From Paenibacillus sp. HWE-109 (GTDB lineage Bacteria; Bacillota; Bacilli; Paenibacillales; NBRC-103111), in NCBI RefSeq assembly GCF_022163125.1, contig NZ_CP091881.1, positions 8,512,501-8,576,500 of the forward strand: 64,000 nt of DNA, given 5' to 3'. Of the stretch, positions 35,347 to 44,907 are shown piece by piece (the first letter of the stretch is position 1; every line of letters begins with the position of its first letter). A program made the position numbers and the translations under genes. The notes under the pieces are model-generated. The model worked only from the letters and a program-made list of their open reading frames with translations. It did not search any database and was not told the origin of the DNA.

Positions 35347-36312
35347 ATGGAGAGAGTACCTGCAACTTTAAAAGCCAGAGGAGGCCCTACGGCGCATAAA
35401 CTTCCTGCAGTTTGGAAGAAGCTCAGGCAGACTCATCAGTTGCTAGTTTTAGCTTTGCCTGCTTGCATCTTTGTTCTTGTTTTCAACTACATTCCCTTAT
35501 ACGGACTGATAGTCGCCTTTAAAAATTACAATTACAGGGACGGTATCCTCCATAGTCCATGGAACGGTTTTGAAAATTTTAAATTCATCTTTACTTCCAG
35601 CGATGCTTGGGTCATTACTCGAAACACGCTGCTCTACAACGTGGCTTTCATAATATCAACATTAATAGTATCCGTTATTCTTGCACTCCTCTTGAATCAA
35701 GTATCGAAAAAGTTTATCAAGTTCCATCAAACGGCGTTATTTTTCCCTTATTTTATCTCATTCGTGATCGTGAGTTATGTATGCCTTGCTTTTCTGGATA
35801 TGAGTCACGGGTTTCTAAACACGATATTATCCTGGTTCGGTAAGGAGCCTGTTCTTTGGTATAACGAATCCCAATATTGGCCTTACATTTTAATATTGGT
35901 TAATTTATGGAAAAATGCGGGTTATTACGCCATTATCTATTACACGGCTATTATATCCATTGATTCTGAGTATTTTGAAGCGGCAGAAATGGATGGCGCA
36001 AACATTTGGCAGCAGATATGGTCAATTACCCTCCCTTTGCTGAAGCCTTTAATGATTCTGCTCGTGCTGCTTCAAGTAAGCCGTATTTTCTTTGGGAATT
36101 TCGACCTGTTTTATAACGTTACGATGAACTCAACGCTCCTTTATCCAACGACAGATATCATTGATACGTTTGTGTTTAGAGCTTTGAGAGTCAACGGGGA
36201 TATTGGCATGGCATCGGCCGCCGGTTTTTATCAATCTTTTGTTGGTCTCATTATAATTTTGCTTACAAATTTCGTCATTCGAAGGGTTAGTAAAGAAAAC
36301 GCCCTGTTCTAA
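35347..36312 (+). CDS. ABC sugar permease, LplB type (system 2)
   Basis: Permease of 321 residues from the ATG at 35347, preceded by GAGGAGTGTTTTAC. An upstream in-frame start at 35251 reads the untranslated leader and is rejected. Six membrane segments; the opening LLVLALPACIFVLVFNYIPLYGLIVAFKNYN is in the LplB/YtcP-associated style, and the EAA loop is FEAAEMDGANIWQQIWSITL near residue 215. It is the first gene of an LplB-LplC-LplA operon and is deleted from the duplicate locus at 11.3 kb. Its partner is the LplC-type permease 14 bp downstream. Confidence 0.93.
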   Translation: MERVPATLKARGGPTAHKLPAVWKKLRQTHQLLVLALPACIFVLVFNYIPLYGLIVAFKNYNYRDGILHSPWNGFENFKFIFTSSDAWVITRNTLLYNVAFIISTLIVSVILALLLNQVSKKFIKFHQTALFFPYFISFVIVSYVCLAFLDMSHGFLNTILSWFGKEPVLWYNESQYWPYILILVNLWKNAGYYAIIYYTAIISIDSEYFEAAEMDGANIWQQIWSITLPLLKPLMILLVLLQVSRIFFGNFDLFYNVTMNSTLLYPTTDIIDTFVFRALRVNGDIGMASAAGFYQSFVGLIIILLTNFVIRRVSKENALF

Positions 36313-36326
36313 GGAGGTTCTTTTCA

Positions 36327-37202
36327 ATGATAATCAAATCGCGCATGGGTCTCTTCCTGATCCACATTGTCTTGTTGTTATCGTCGATTGCCTGCATCAT
36401 TCCAATTGTACTTGTTCTCGCTGCTTCATTTACGAGTGAAAATACGATACTTACCAAAGGATATTCCTTATTTCCAAGCGAGATCACCTTGGAAGCGTAT
36501 CGATTCATTTTTGAAAATCCTAAACAAATTATTAATTCCTATGTGGTTACGATCTTTGTAACCGTAACTGGCACTTTGCTGAGCATCATGATCACAGCCA
36601 TGGTTGCTTATGTGATCGGTAGAAAAGATTTCTTTTTAGCGAATAAAATTTCATTTTTCATCTTTTTTACGCTCTTGTTCAGCGGCGGTTTGGTGCCATG
36701 GTATATTCTCATATCGCGGATTTTGCATTTGAAGGATACGCCGTTCGCATTAATATTGCCCTATGTCGTAACCCCTTTTCTAGTCTTGTTAATGAAAGGA
36801 TTTATGTCGACGATCCCATTCGCATTAATTGAATCGGCGAAAATGGATGGCGCAAGCGAATATCGCGTATTTTTCTCCATTATTATACCTATTAGCAAAT
36901 CCGGATTAGCAACAATAGCCTTGTTCTCCGTACTGATCTATTGGAACGATTATTGGCTAAGTTTATTGTTTATTGACACTGGCAAGTATGTCAGTCTGCA
37001 ACTTCTGCTTTATCGAATCATGTCTAACATTGATTTTTTAAACAGCGCGCTGTCCGTAGCGAATACTTCAAATATTGTTTTGCCAAGTCAATCGGCTCGT
37101 TTTGCGCTGGCGGTCGTTGCTGCAGGTCCCATGTTATTCATTTTTCCTTTTTTTCAACGATTTTTTGTCAAAGGAATTACAGTCGGATCCATTAAAGGCT
37201 AG
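36327..37202 (+). CDS. ABC sugar permease, LplC/YtcP type (system 2)
   Basis: Permease of 291 residues, six membrane segments, start after AAGGAGGTT at nine bases. EAA loop: IESAKMDGASEYRVFFSIII near residue 170, then PISKSGLATIALF. The C-terminus RFFVKGITVGSIKG is characteristic of LplC-type subunits. Its last 86 residues are repeated intact by the pseudogene at 11316-11576. Together with the LplB-type protein and the binding protein at 37276 it forms a full importer except for the ATPase, which must be supplied in trans. Confidence 0.93.
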   Translation: MIIKSRMGLFLIHIVLLLSSIACIIPIVLVLAASFTSENTILTKGYSLFPSEITLEAYRFIFENPKQIINSYVVTIFVTVTGTLLSIMITAMVAYVIGRKDFFLANKISFFIFFTLLFSGGLVPWYILISRILHLKDTPFALILPYVVTPFLVLLMKGFMSTIPFALIESAKMDGASEYRVFFSIIIPISKSGLATIALFSVLIYWNDYWLSLLFIDTGKYVSLQLLLYRIMSNIDFLNSALSVANTSNIVLPSQSARFALAVVAAGPMLFIFPFFQRFFVKGITVGSIKG

Positions 37203-37275
37203 ATGCTTAACGTTGGTTTGACACCGTAAGGTTTCAAATAAAAGTGGACTTTATTAGTTAGGGGAGGATAAACAA

Positions 37276-38841
37276 ATGAAAAACATGAAAAAAGCGTTTG
37301 GAAGCGTATTCTCAATCGTATGTGCAGTATCCTTAATTAGCGGATGTAGCAACGGAACAACGGAGGGGCCAACCGCTGCGGTTTCGCCAGCTGAGAGTTC
37401 GAAAAGCGGGGCAGAGGCGTCTAGTCCTGCTAAGCTGGCTCCTGTGAATCTAACCATCTACAGAGTCGGCACACCGCAACCGGATGAAAAAGCTGTTGTC
37501 GATGCCATGAACAAGATTACCAAAGAAAAAATCAATACGACAATCACATTGAACACCATTGATTGGGGCAACTTCGACGACAAGATGAAGGTGATTATTT
37601 CTGCAGGCGAGGATTGGGATTTAACGTATACGGCTTCATGGACAAATAATTTTTATAACAATGTTGCGAAGGGCGCTTTCCTGCCGTTAGACGATCTTCT
37701 TAATAAATATGGTACGCATATCAAGGAAACAATTCCAGCGCAATTTTTTGATGGGGCACGTGTGAATGGCAAACTATATGGCATAACAAGTTATCAGATT
37801 ATGGCGACAATGAAAGGGTTTTCAATTAAAAAGGATTTAGCCGATAAGTACAAGCTGGATAAAACAAAGATCAAATCATTGCGTGATTTGGAACCATTTC
37901 TGGAAAATGTGAAGCAAAATGAGCCTGGCATTGTGCCTACGTCGAGCGGTGCATCGGTTTCCACAGAGTTTCTTTCAAGAATGGATACCGGACTCATGTA
38001 TGACACCGTTACGGGCGATACGACCAATCCGCTAGTAATTAATGTGAAAAATAATGATTTTAAAATTAAGAACTTGTATGAACTTCCGGAAACGATAGAA
38101 CTGGCCAAAATGAATCGAGAATGGTACAACAAAGGATATATTCGCAAAGACGCAGCTACGATTAAAGATTATAAAGCGGAACAAAAAACGGGGAAATATG
38201 GGATGTTCCTAGCGGGAGCGGTGAAGCCTGGCAATGAAGGCGATACAAAAGGATGGGCAGGATTTGATGTAACCGATGTTCAACTAAGTCCGTCTTACGT
38301 TTCCAATACGAGTTTAATTTCATCTCTGTCAGCGATTAACCAAAACTCCAAAAATCCTGAACGCGCGATGATGTATCTAGATCTATTGTTCGCTGATAAA
38401 GAATTATATCAGTTATTATGTGTAGGCATGGAAGGCAAGCATTACAAGAAAGTGGATGACAGAACGATTGAATCCTTGCCAAATGGCGGATATAATCCGG
38501 GGACGGACTGGGAACTGGGGAGTCAGTTTAATATGTTCCTTCGTCCAGGACAGCCTAGAGATGTGTGGGAGCAAACGAATAAAGTGAACAAAGAAGCGAT
38601 TGTTTCCCCATTAATCGGCTTTGTTTTGAATCGTGATCCCATTAAAACGGAGATGGCCCAAATCGATGCGATTATTAAACAGTACAACAGCGTAACGAAT
38701 TCGCTACTGAATTTTGGATCTGCCGATCCGGAGAAAACCATGACTGAAATTAACGATAAACTGAAGAAAGCAGGATTGGATAAAGTTACTGCGGAAGCTC
38801 AAAAACAACTGGACGAATGGCGCAAGGTAAATAAAAAGTAA
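37276..38841 (+). CDS. Extracellular solute-binding lipoprotein, LplA-like (system 2)
   Basis: Binding lipoprotein of 521 residues with lipobox LISGC (Cys24), an Ala/Ser/Thr-rich linker and an LplA-type family-1 binding domain beginning VNLTIYRVGTPQPDEKAVVD. It is the third gene of the system 2 operon, 73 bp after the LplC permease, preceded by GGGGAGGATAAACAA. It is the intact-locus twin of the protein at 11650-13215; about 34 substitutions separate them, eight of them in one 20-residue block near the C-terminus. The likely ligand is an oligosaccharide released by the neighbouring GH95 and GH29 enzymes. Confidence 0.93.
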   Translation: MKNMKKAFGSVFSIVCAVSLISGCSNGTTEGPTAAVSPAESSKSGAEASSPAKLAPVNLTIYRVGTPQPDEKAVVDAMNKITKEKINTTITLNTIDWGNFDDKMKVIISAGEDWDLTYTASWTNNFYNNVAKGAFLPLDDLLNKYGTHIKETIPAQFFDGARVNGKLYGITSYQIMATMKGFSIKKDLADKYKLDKTKIKSLRDLEPFLENVKQNEPGIVPTSSGASVSTEFLSRMDTGLMYDTVTGDTTNPLVINVKNNDFKIKNLYELPETIELAKMNREWYNKGYIRKDAATIKDYKAEQKTGKYGMFLAGAVKPGNEGDTKGWAGFDVTDVQLSPSYVSNTSLISSLSAINQNSKNPERAMMYLDLLFADKELYQLLCVGMEGKHYKKVDDRTIESLPNGGYNPGTDWELGSQFNMFLRPGQPRDVWEQTNKVNKEAIVSPLIGFVLNRDPIKTEMAQIDAIIKQYNSVTNSLLNFGSADPEKTMTEINDKLKKAGLDKVTAEAQKQLDEWRKVNKK

Positions 38842-38850
38842 GAGTTAAAT

Positions 38851-38890
38851 GACCGCTCATAGCTTATACAAGCTATTGAGCGGTTACTTT
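38851..38890 (+). terminator. Terminator after system 2 binding-protein gene
   Basis: GACCGCTCATAGCTT and AAGCTATTGAGCGGTT form a stem around ATAC, followed by ACTTTTC. Homologous to 13225-13265. Confidence 0.85.
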
Positions 38891-38973
38891 TCCATAAAGT
38901 GGAATATTCTTTTCAACTTAATTAATTTGCTATATGATGGACGTACAAGGGATATGTTGGGGGGTTATCGCTC

Positions 38974-41367
38974 GTGAGCCAGATAAAACTGCCTCGGTCT
39001 ATGTTTATTCGTATGTTTACTTCATTCACCCTTATATTTATCTGTATCTTACTGGCGCTTTCCTATATCTTATACACTAATTTCCAAAAAATTGGCGTGA
39101 ACTTCGTTTCTGACGCTAATTCGAAGGCACTGTCGCAAATCAGCTACAGTGCAACATATTTGAATGAAGCTTCGAAGACATTTGCCATTTCTTTATTGAC
39201 CAATAATCGGGTACAGTCGGTTATGTACAATGCAAATAATGATTATGAAGATATTCAAGAGGCATTGGAGGATGTTTCCAAGTTGAAAAACGCGAATCAA
39301 TTCGTTCATTCCGTCTATGTTTTTAATGGAACGAGCAACCAATTGTATTCGACTTGGCTTCAATCCAGTAATACCAAGGATTCTTTTTTTGATCAAGGCT
39401 TAGTTTCTATCATTGATCAGAAGAAGCAGGTAACAAGAGGGAAGTTTTACCCTGTATTGAGAAAAATCCCTGTCTTTGTTTCGGCTGATGGAAAAGATAT
39501 TGACAGCAATCAGAAGATGAGTGTCTTGACTTATATTTTCTATGAATATGAGGATACAGCAGATCGCGTAAAAGGCGCCATTATTGTTAACGTGAAAGTG
39601 GATTATTTGAAAGATTTAATTCAATCTCTCTCCTCTAACGGAAAAAATCAAGGAAGTACATGGATACTAGAAGAGAACGAACAACTGATTCTAGGCAACA
39701 TGGAGCAATTATCGGCGGAGGAGAAAGCGGCTGTTCTCAAACCCATCCAAGAGAGCGGCAAAGGTAAGGAAGCTTTTTTTACAACAACAATTCAAGGAAA
39801 GAAACATTTGATCACTTATGTAACATCTGATGCTTTGAATTGGAAATTCATTCATATTGTTCCTTATTCGATTATTTTTCATGATATGGAGCGGCTTGGT
39901 TGGATTACGTTAGCCTTTTGTTTAGTGATTTTGATTCCAGGGATATTCATTGTATTTTATGTATCCAAACGTTTGTATTCTCCTATTCGCGGGTTGGTGG
40001 GTAAAGTTTCGGAGTTGCACCGTTCTCCGTCTTTGGTTGGAAATGAGGATGATATTGGCTACTTAAGCGATATCATTTCAAAAACCATTCAGCAGAACGA
40101 ATTATTAATGAGTGACAATAAGATCGCGTTTTTTTCTCAAAAAAAGGAATTTATGCGAAGACTGGTCGGCAATTCTTTGGATGATAACCCTGCTGACCTA
40201 CAATCCCGTTTTGATCAGTTTAACATCGGCCTGCTGGCTGATAAGCGCCATTTTGCCGTTATTTTTATGATTGACCGTTATGAGCAATTTATAAGAACTT
40301 ACAGCGCTGCAGATCAACAACTCTTCCGTTATGCGATCGGGAATGCAGCGGAAGAAATAGCGTCGCGTTCCACGAATAATTGTGCGGTTGATTTGGGAGA
40401 TGAAGTTGTCTTCATTCTGGAAGCTTCTGAAGAATCCTATGAGAAACAGCTTCGAGATATTAGTCTTATCATTGCGGAACTTCAAAACTGGGTCCAAAGC
40501 AATCTAAAACTTTCGATGACAGGCGTAATCGGGTATTCGGTTAAACAACTTCAGGATATATCTATTTCTTATCAAGAAGCCGTTCAGTTTAGCAAGTACA
40601 GGTTCATTTTCGGACAAGGATCGATCATCTCATCGGATAAGTTAAAACACATGAAAACGGACGACTTCCGGCCGCCGCTCCAGTTGGAAAAAACATTTGA
40701 CGAACTTCTTGTTTATGGAAAATATGAGGAAGCGATTCAAGCCTATGAACAGATTGTCGCCTACTTGAATCATTATTCCTACGATATTGTCATTAGTTAC
40801 TTATATTATTTGGCATTTAATATTTATAAGCGGATCAAAGAAATTGAATTGAATGGATTAGCAACGTTCAATATCCAATATAGTACTTTTGTTCGAATGA
40901 TCAGTAGAATGGAAACGATTGGAGAGATCAACGCTGAGTTCCATGTGCTTATTCGTCAAATCGCCGAAAGTATGATGGATTCCAAGGTAAACCGAAATCA
41001 GCAGATTGTAAGTAAAGTCATTGGAATCATAGAATCCAATTATATGGATAAATCGTTATGTCAGGATAGTATTGCTTTATTATTGAACCTTTCCAAGTAT
41101 CACTTGGGTAAAATATTTCGCAATGTTCACGGTAAAGCCATTGCTGAATGGTTGATGGATTATCGATTGAGTATCGCAGCAGAACTTATTACAAGGCCAA
41201 ATACCAATGTGGCTGAGATTTTGGATTTAATTGGTTGGGAGAATCAAAATTATTTCTATAAAATGTTTAAGACGAAGTATGGGGTTACGACGTCAGAATA
41301 CAAGTTGCGGAATACGACAAGTGAGAACAAGGTGTATGATAACGGATATAGAGAAGACCGCCGATGA
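38974..41367 (+). CDS. Membrane-anchored AraC-family transcriptional regulator
   Basis: One-component regulator of 797 residues, GTG start at 38974 after GTTGGGGGG. Membrane helix 1 (about 12-32) is followed by an extracellular sensor domain of about 270 residues resembling double Cache. Helix 2 (about 306-330, WITLAFCLVILIPGIFIVFYV) leads to a HAMP-like and linker region. The AraC DNA-binding domain is at about 690-785, with CQDSIALLLNLSKYHLGKIF and NVAEILDLIGWENQNYFYKM as the two HTH motifs. There is no kinase or receiver domain. It probably senses a sugar outside the cell and activates system 2 and the nearby hydrolase units that carry the ATAGAAATCRCY box. A 45-bp piece of this gene survives at 13304. 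Confidence 0.9.
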   Translation: MSQIKLPRSMFIRMFTSFTLIFICILLALSYILYTNFQKIGVNFVSDANSKALSQISYSATYLNEASKTFAISLLTNNRVQSVMYNANNDYEDIQEALEDVSKLKNANQFVHSVYVFNGTSNQLYSTWLQSSNTKDSFFDQGLVSIIDQKKQVTRGKFYPVLRKIPVFVSADGKDIDSNQKMSVLTYIFYEYEDTADRVKGAIIVNVKVDYLKDLIQSLSSNGKNQGSTWILEENEQLILGNMEQLSAEEKAAVLKPIQESGKGKEAFFTTTIQGKKHLITYVTSDALNWKFIHIVPYSIIFHDMERLGWITLAFCLVILIPGIFIVFYVSKRLYSPIRGLVGKVSELHRSPSLVGNEDDIGYLSDIISKTIQQNELLMSDNKIAFFSQKKEFMRRLVGNSLDDNPADLQSRFDQFNIGLLADKRHFAVIFMIDRYEQFIRTYSAADQQLFRYAIGNAAEEIASRSTNNCAVDLGDEVVFILEASEESYEKQLRDISLIIAELQNWVQSNLKLSMTGVIGYSVKQLQDISISYQEAVQFSKYRFIFGQGSIISSDKLKHMKTDDFRPPLQLEKTFDELLVYGKYEEAIQAYEQIVAYLNHYSYDIVISYLYYLAFNIYKRIKEIELNGLATFNIQYSTFVRMISRMETIGEINAEFHVLIRQIAESMMDSKVNRNQQIVSKVIGIIESNYMDKSLCQDSIALLLNLSKYHLGKIFRNVHGKAIAEWLMDYRLSIAAELITRPNTNVAEILDLIGWENQNYFYKMFKTKYGVTTSEYKLRNTTSENKVYDNGYREDRR

Positions 41368-41471
41368 TAACAAATTGGCGGTTTTTTCATGTTAGCCTTT
41401 TAGATAGAAGTTCGAAATTTTTCGAAAAAATGCTTAAATATGTAGAATTTGCTAATGGTTTTATAGAAATC
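41353..41471 (+). repeat. 119-bp exact direct repeat, copy 1
   Basis: Identical to 45558-45676 (offset 4205 bp). It covers the last 15 bases of the AraC-type gene including the stop, its terminator, and the upstream part of the GH95 promoter down to the ATAGAAATC box. Confidence 0.95.
41357..41387 (+). terminator. Terminator of the AraC-type regulator gene
   Basis: ACCGCC and GGCGGT pair across GATGATAACAAATT, followed by TTTTTC. The stop codon TGA lies in the loop. It is repeated at 45562-45592. Confidence 0.75.
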
Positions 41472-41544
41472 ACTTGTTTTTAATGTTTACATGAAATATG
41501 AAATGCTATACGTTGGGGCTGGGAGGTGAATGTAAGGGCTTACA
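41463..41544 (+). promoter_or_regulatory. Shared activator box, promoter and dyad before GH95-type gene (unit A)
   Basis: ATAGAAATCACT (41463-41474), TTTACA (41486-41491), a 17-bp spacer, TACGTT (41509-41514), then GGGAGGTGA and the dyad TGTAAGGGCTTACA (41531-41544). The dyad differs from the cre consensus at one position. The same arrangement occurs at 45668. The fixed distance between box and -35 suggests an AraC-type activator touching RNA polymerase. Confidence 0.7.
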
Positions 41545-41604
41545 TATAAGGAGGCTAGTTGGATATGCAATGGGATACCCAACAAAAAATCAAGGAGGAA
41601 TGTT

Positions 41605-44600
41605 ATGAAGAAAGTAAAAGCAGGTTTAATAAGCATGCTAGTAAGTTCTCTTCTTGTAACAAGCTTAGTTTCAGTAGGGACATCTAATCAAGCTTATGCA
41701 AATGTGGGAAGTACGGCACTGCCTGTCCAGAAAACAGGCAATTGGGATGATTTGAAAATCAATTGGACAACGCCTGCCAGCGGGACAGATTATACCGGAA
41801 CGCCGGTCGGGAATGGTTACTTCGGCGCGAAAGTTTCAGGCGGTGTTGCGACTGAAATTCTGCAACTTAATGATAAAACGTTTCATTCCGGCGAACCTTT
41901 TAATCATACGGATCCAAGTCGTAAAGTAGCTCTGGACGCTACAAGAAGCTTGCTTGCTCAAGCGGATACTGCCACATCTGTCACCTATCGCGAAGAGAAA
42001 TTAAAGCAAGCTGATACGGCAGCAAAAGGGATGTGGGGATCGGTGCAAATGTCCAACTTCCTGCCAATTGGCAAAATCGTCCTGGATGTGCCGAACACAG
42101 CAGGATATACGAATTACAATCGGGAGCTACATCTGGATAAAGCTACTGTGACAACCAAGTATAAAGTGGGAAGCACGACATATACGCGTGAGGTATTTGC
42201 CAGCTACGCTGATCGCGTTATGGTTGTTCGAATGACCAATGACGGCGGCCAGCCCATGAGTATGACGGCCAAGATGACACTGCCGGCGGAAATGAACACA
42301 CACGGAACGGTTTCTTCATCGGGTAATGAAATCCAGATGACAGGAACAGCCCCTTACAACGAGGACGCAAACACGTGGGCAAACGGGAGAGGCATGACGT
42401 TCGATGCTCGTCTTCGTGCCAGAACGACGGGAGGAACGGTAACAGCAACCGGAGGGAATTTAAACATTTCAGGTGCTTCGGTCATTGAACTACTGTATGC
42501 CGACGCGACAAGTTACAAAGATCCGTTTACCAATCCGAATCCAAGCCAAGGCGGCATTAATCCCACTCCAATCGTAACGGGGATTATGAACGCGGCGTTT
42601 GCCAAAACCTATAGCCAGCTCCTAAGTGCCCACCAGACTGATTATCGGAGCTTGTTTCGTAGGTTATGGACAGAAGTTGACGGGAATACAGGCGTTGCCA
42701 GAGCTAATGTTATCACCTATCAGTATGCCCGTTACGTTTCCATTTGCACTTCCAGAGCAAATACATTCGACCGTCCGCACAACCAGCAGGGAATGTGGAA
42801 TTACAAGTGGAAGCCAAGCTCGTGGGGAGCGCATTTTTTTAATGAAAATGTAGAGAAGATGTATGCATTGATAGAGACAGGGAATCTTGCTGAAAATGGC
42901 GATCCGCTCTGGAAGTATATTAAAAACTTGGCTGTAAACGGGGCGAAAAACGCGCAAGCTGATTTTGGCTTTGACGGGTGGTTTGTACCCCACTCATCCG
43001 ATGTTTGGGCAAAATCAGAACTTAGTGCAGGGGACAATGAATGGGCAATTTGGCCTACGGGCGGCATGTGGCTCATGTTTAATGTGTATGACCATTATCG
43101 GTTCACACAGGACAAGTCCTTTCTTCAAGATACAGCTTTCCCTCTTATGAAGGGTTCCGCAGAATTTGCATTGGATTTACTTGTTGCAAATAAGGATGGC
43201 TATCTGGTTACATCGCCTTCTACTTCGCCCGAAGCGAAGTATGTATTGTCGGATGGAACAAAGATTGCTGTCAGTCAAGGTTCGACGATCGATATGACAG
43301 TCATTCGAGAGTTGTTTGAAAATGTCCTTGAAGCGGGGAGTATATTGGAAACAGATTCTCCTGCGGATGTTGATTTGTTGAATCGTATTCGAACGGCTTT
43401 GCCGAAGCTGCTTCCTTATCAAATTGGAACTGGCGGTCAAATTAAAGAGTGGAATAATGATTACGCGAACGTAGATCCAAGTCACCGTCATGCCTCCCAT
43501 TTAATTGGCGTTGGTTTTCTTGACCAGATCACGAAGAGAGTTACTCCTAATTTATTTCAAGCAGCTAAAGTTTCGCTAACCATGCGCGGATCGGGTGGAT
43601 ATCACCCGGATGACTCGTTCATGTGGGCACGGCTTAACGATGGGAATAAAGCCGCTTCCCGAGCAACCATTTATCCAACAGATAGTTCGGTGAACGAATG
43701 GCAATTAAAAAACGCGTATTATCCAGAACTCTTTGTGCAAAGTCATACCGGAGAAATTGAACTTCTCCCTTCACTGCCCTCAGCTTGGACGAGTGGCGAA
43801 ATTACAGGCGTGAAAGCGAGAGGCGGGTATGAGCTCAGCATCAAATGGGCAAACGGGCAGCTTGTATCCGCTCAAATCGATTCCCCGACTGGTACGGTAC
43901 CTGTAATTCGGTACGGCAATCAGCTGTTGAATCCGTTTACCGATTCGCGAATTACGTTTGTTCGCGGAAATACACAATCCGCATTCAATCAAATTGAAGC
44001 AGAGAACTACGACAGCCAGTCAGGGGTCCAGCTTGAGAGCGCCTCAGATAAAGGTACGGGTTATGATCTCACATCAATTGATAATAACGACTATACGGTC
44101 TACAACAATGTTGATTTTGGAAGCGGTGCCGTATCATTCTACGCCAGAGTTGCGAGCAATGGACCTGGAGGGACCATCGAGATTCGCTTAGGGAGTCCGA
44201 CAGGTGCGCTGGCAGGCACTTGTACAGTTCCGTCTACTTCAGGTTGGCAAGTTTGGCAAACAGTTAGTTGCGGAGTAACGGGTGTCACGGGCGTGCAGAA
44301 CGTATACCTCGTTTACAAAGGAACTGGCGGTCCTCTTTTTCATCTGAACTGGTTCCAATTTAGCCAGTCTGCTATGGTTGGCGGCGTGTATAAACTCATT
44401 AATACGGGGAGCGGTAACCTTGCCATGGATGTGAAAGGAAATGCAACGGCGAATGGGACACCAGTCATTGTGTCACCAGATAATGGCGCTGCAAGCGAGC
44501 AATGGAATGTTAGCGACAATGGCGATGGCACGTTCAGGCTCCTTGGTATTCAAAGCGGCAAAGCGTTGGATGTAGCCGGAGCCTATACGGTTGATAACTC

Positions 44601-44802
44601 CTATACCATTGTATGGCCTTATGACGGCTCACCGAACAAAAGGTGGAAATTTAACGCTAATGCGGATGGCACCTACTCCATTGTTGGTGTCCAAAGCAAC
44701 AAACCGTTAGATACGCTTCTAAGCGGCACAGATTATAGGGTGGTTATTAAGACAGCGAACGGTGCGGCAAGTCAGAAGTGGAGACTGGTCAAATTGCAGT
44801 AA
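41605..44802 (+). CDS. Secreted divergent GH95-type protein with CBM6 and ricin-like domains (unit A)
   Basis: Secreted protein of 1065 residues, start after CAAGGAGGAATGTT. The signal peptide ends near AYANVG. GH95 N-terminal domain about 45-285; helical core about 300-700 with NQQGMWN, NEN in HFFNENVEKMY, Glu543 in STSPE and HRHASHL. DGNFG is absent; the region reads YPTD then SSVNEWQ, so Asp693 may stand in for the missing Asp only if a four-residue insertion is assumed. A CBM6 module (about 792-925, QIEAENYDSQSG, ending LNWFQFS) and a ricin-type lectin domain (930-1065) follow. Very similar throughout to the protein at 50509-53715. It is transcribed alone between the shared promoter and a terminator. 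Confidence 0.84.
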   Translation: MKKVKAGLISMLVSSLLVTSLVSVGTSNQAYANVGSTALPVQKTGNWDDLKINWTTPASGTDYTGTPVGNGYFGAKVSGGVATEILQLNDKTFHSGEPFNHTDPSRKVALDATRSLLAQADTATSVTYREEKLKQADTAAKGMWGSVQMSNFLPIGKIVLDVPNTAGYTNYNRELHLDKATVTTKYKVGSTTYTREVFASYADRVMVVRMTNDGGQPMSMTAKMTLPAEMNTHGTVSSSGNEIQMTGTAPYNEDANTWANGRGMTFDARLRARTTGGTVTATGGNLNISGASVIELLYADATSYKDPFTNPNPSQGGINPTPIVTGIMNAAFAKTYSQLLSAHQTDYRSLFRRLWTEVDGNTGVARANVITYQYARYVSICTSRANTFDRPHNQQGMWNYKWKPSSWGAHFFNENVEKMYALIETGNLAENGDPLWKYIKNLAVNGAKNAQADFGFDGWFVPHSSDVWAKSELSAGDNEWAIWPTGGMWLMFNVYDHYRFTQDKSFLQDTAFPLMKGSAEFALDLLVANKDGYLVTSPSTSPEAKYVLSDGTKIAVSQGSTIDMTVIRELFENVLEAGSILETDSPADVDLLNRIRTALPKLLPYQIGTGGQIKEWNNDYANVDPSHRHASHLIGVGFLDQITKRVTPNLFQAAKVSLTMRGSGGYHPDDSFMWARLNDGNKAASRATIYPTDSSVNEWQLKNAYYPELFVQSHTGEIELLPSLPSAWTSGEITGVKARGGYELSIKWANGQLVSAQIDSPTGTVPVIRYGNQLLNPFTDSRITFVRGNTQSAFNQIEAENYDSQSGVQLESASDKGTGYDLTSIDNNDYTVYNNVDFGSGAVSFYARVASNGPGGTIEIRLGSPTGALAGTCTVPSTSGWQVWQTVSCGVTGVTGVQNVYLVYKGTGGPLFHLNWFQFSQSAMVGGVYKLINTGSGNLAMDVKGNATANGTPVIVSPDNGAASEQWNVSDNGDGTFRLLGIQSGKALDVAGAYTVDNSYTIVWPYDGSPNKRWKFNANADGTYSIVGVQSNKPLDTLLSGTDYRVVIKTANGAASQKWRLVKLQ

Positions 44803-44815
44803 TGATCATGAGTTT

Positions 44816-44842
44816 AAGGGTGCCCTCAGGGCACCCCTTTGT
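44816..44842 (+). terminator. Terminator after GH95-type gene, unit A
   Basis: GGGTGCCC and GGGCACCC pair across TCA and are followed by CTTTGTTTT. The counterpart in unit B is at 53735. Confidence 0.9.
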
Positions 44843-44907
44843 TTTAAAATCATTCATTCAAATTTTCGGGAAAAGTGCTTAATTGTGAAGATTTTGTTGA
44901 TAGATTT

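Larger units (their letters stand above)
36942..38911 (+). repeat. Long direct repeat, copy 2 (copy 1 at 11316-13300)
   Basis: Collinear with 11316-13300. The two copies lie in the same orientation and enclose about 25.6 kb. Confidence 0.9.

Noticed and set aside
35121..35399. 92-codon frame in the system 2 leader, similar to one at 11138-11350
   Set aside because: It follows the conserved leader DNA but changes length and end, and has no ribosome site. The conservation is explained by duplication of a regulatory region.
41531..41544. Firm assignment of the dyad as a CcpA cre site
   Set aside because: It breaks the consensus at the central C of CG, and its partner copy before the MFS gene has decayed; kept as cre-like only.
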